In this document: positions 63,648-64,000 of the stretch, piece after piece | How the letters are laid out: every line of letters begins with the position of its first letter | Numbering within the stretch: position 1 is the first letter of the stretch | Assembly: GCA_965369995.1 (NCBI GenBank) | Contig: CBDURO010000002.1 | Location: forward strand, 1 to 64,000 | Length of the DNA: 64,000 bases | Reading direction: 5' to 3' | From: JAHJCW01 sp965369995 | GTDB lineage: Bacteria; Fidelibacterota; Marinisomatia; Marinisomatales; JAHJCW01 | Notes under the pieces: generated by a model | The model's database searches: none | What the model saw: the letters and a program-made list of their open reading frames with translations, nothing else | Told to the model about the DNA's origin: nothing | Made by a program: the position numbers and the translations under genes

Positions 63648-64000
63648 CTCTTTATTACCTCTGCTCCAAAATAAGGTTGTAGTGATTCCGGTAGTTGAAT
63701 ACTACCGTCCGACTGTTGGTAGGTTTCCAATAGTGTAATCATTAAGCGTGGTGTAGCCACACCCGAACCATTTAAAGTATGAACGAAATCTACCTTTTTA
63801 TCCTCTTCCCTGCGATATCTGATTTTACCACGCCTTGCCTGAAATGATTCATAATTACTGCAGGTTGAGACTTCTAACCATCTTTCTTCACCGGGCGCCC
63901 ACACTTCAAGATCATATGATTTTGCTGAAGCGAAACTCAATTCTCCCGTGCAAAGAGATAACACCCTATAATGCAATCCTAATGATTGTAAGATTGCTTC
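63644..64000 (-). CDS. serS: Seryl-tRNA synthetase, C-terminal part (runs off right edge)
   Basis: The C-terminal 118 residues of class II SerRS are visible; the frame stays open to base 64000. SYDLEVWAPGEERWLEVSTC lies upstream of motif 3 (LNGSGVATPRLMITLLE), and the chain ends with a short tail after LPESLQPYFG. It charges tRNA-Ser. The N-terminal coiled coil and motifs 1 and 2 lie outside the window. Confidence 0.95.
   Translation of the reverse strand, partial: EAILQSLGLHYRVLSLCTGELSFASAKSYDLEVWAPGEERWLEVSTCSNYESFQARRGKIRYRREEDKKVDFVHTLNGSGVATPRLMITLLETYQQSDGSIQLPESLQPYFGAEVIKR

Overview
The window is a densely packed stretch of low-GC bacterial chromosome carrying about 62 protein-coding genes and almost no spacer DNA. 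Nearly every gene reads on the minus strand. Only nqrM, a proline dehydrogenase and an OsmC-family gene (with a gene remnant behind it) read on the plus strand. The cell is Gram-negative with a lipoprotein-bearing outer membrane: it has TamA/TamB-like proteins, LolCDE, a PorV/PorQ-like barrel, a heptose adenylyltransferase and several lipoproteins. DUF2851, a PorV/PorQ-like protein, Na+-NQR, an 11-subunit complex I and stop-adjacent heptamer repeats together suggest the FCB superphylum, possibly Marinimicrobia (SAR406) or a relative. That placement is inference; no rRNA gene is present. No tRNA, rRNA, CRISPR array, insertion sequence or prophage was seen.

Layout, left to right. (1) 131-3668: BatD-like lipoprotein, DUF58 protein, MoxR ATPase and a TPR lipoprotein. 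(2) 3762-9370: TamA-like Omp85 protein and TamB. (3) 9478-11382: dnaK with a clear terminator and an upstream palindrome. (4) 11383-17415: a 309-bp spacer of short tandem repeats, lolD, two LolC/E permeases, lysS, and prfB with its programmed +1 frameshift. (5) 17633-34604: PorV-like barrel, then a long co-directional run of cdaA, folP, ftsH, hpt, tilS, metF, an MBL hydrolase, an archaeal-type GAPDH homologue, an acyl-CoA mutase large subunit with isobutyryl-CoA mutase residues, dxs, pdxT, pdxS, ispH, nrnA and a cobalamin adenosyltransferase. (6) 34601-53198: an Na+/H+ antiporter, then the energy block. On the minus strand this block reads nuoABCDHIJKLMN, nqrABCDEF, apbE; nqrM lies just beyond apbE on the opposite strand. 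(7) 53341-54993: a small plus-strand island (proline dehydrogenase, OsmC, a decayed CoA-binding gene) ending in heptamer arrays. (8) 54990-64000: nadK, xseB, xseA, an S1/P1-type nuclease or phospholipase, a 30-residue bS22/mS38-like ribosomal protein, HU, sppA, an MltD-like transglycosylase, rfaE2, DUF2851, plsC, and serS running off the right edge.

Functionally, the energy block puts two ion-pumping quinone reductases end to end in one orientation. The complex I lacks the NADH-input subunits NuoE, NuoF and NuoG, whereas Na+-NQR comes with its flavin transferase (ApbE) and its iron-site maturation factor (NqrM). The nearby Na+/H+ antiporter fits a combined sodium and proton economy. The cobalamin adenosyltransferase could supply the mutase.

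The least ordinary signals are: an intrinsic-terminator hairpin buried in the first codons of apbE; heptamer and octamer arrays that begin exactly at the stop codons of lolD, nadK and lysS, one of them forming a G-quadruplex motif; the mutase specificity residues; and the archaeal-type GAPDH homologue.
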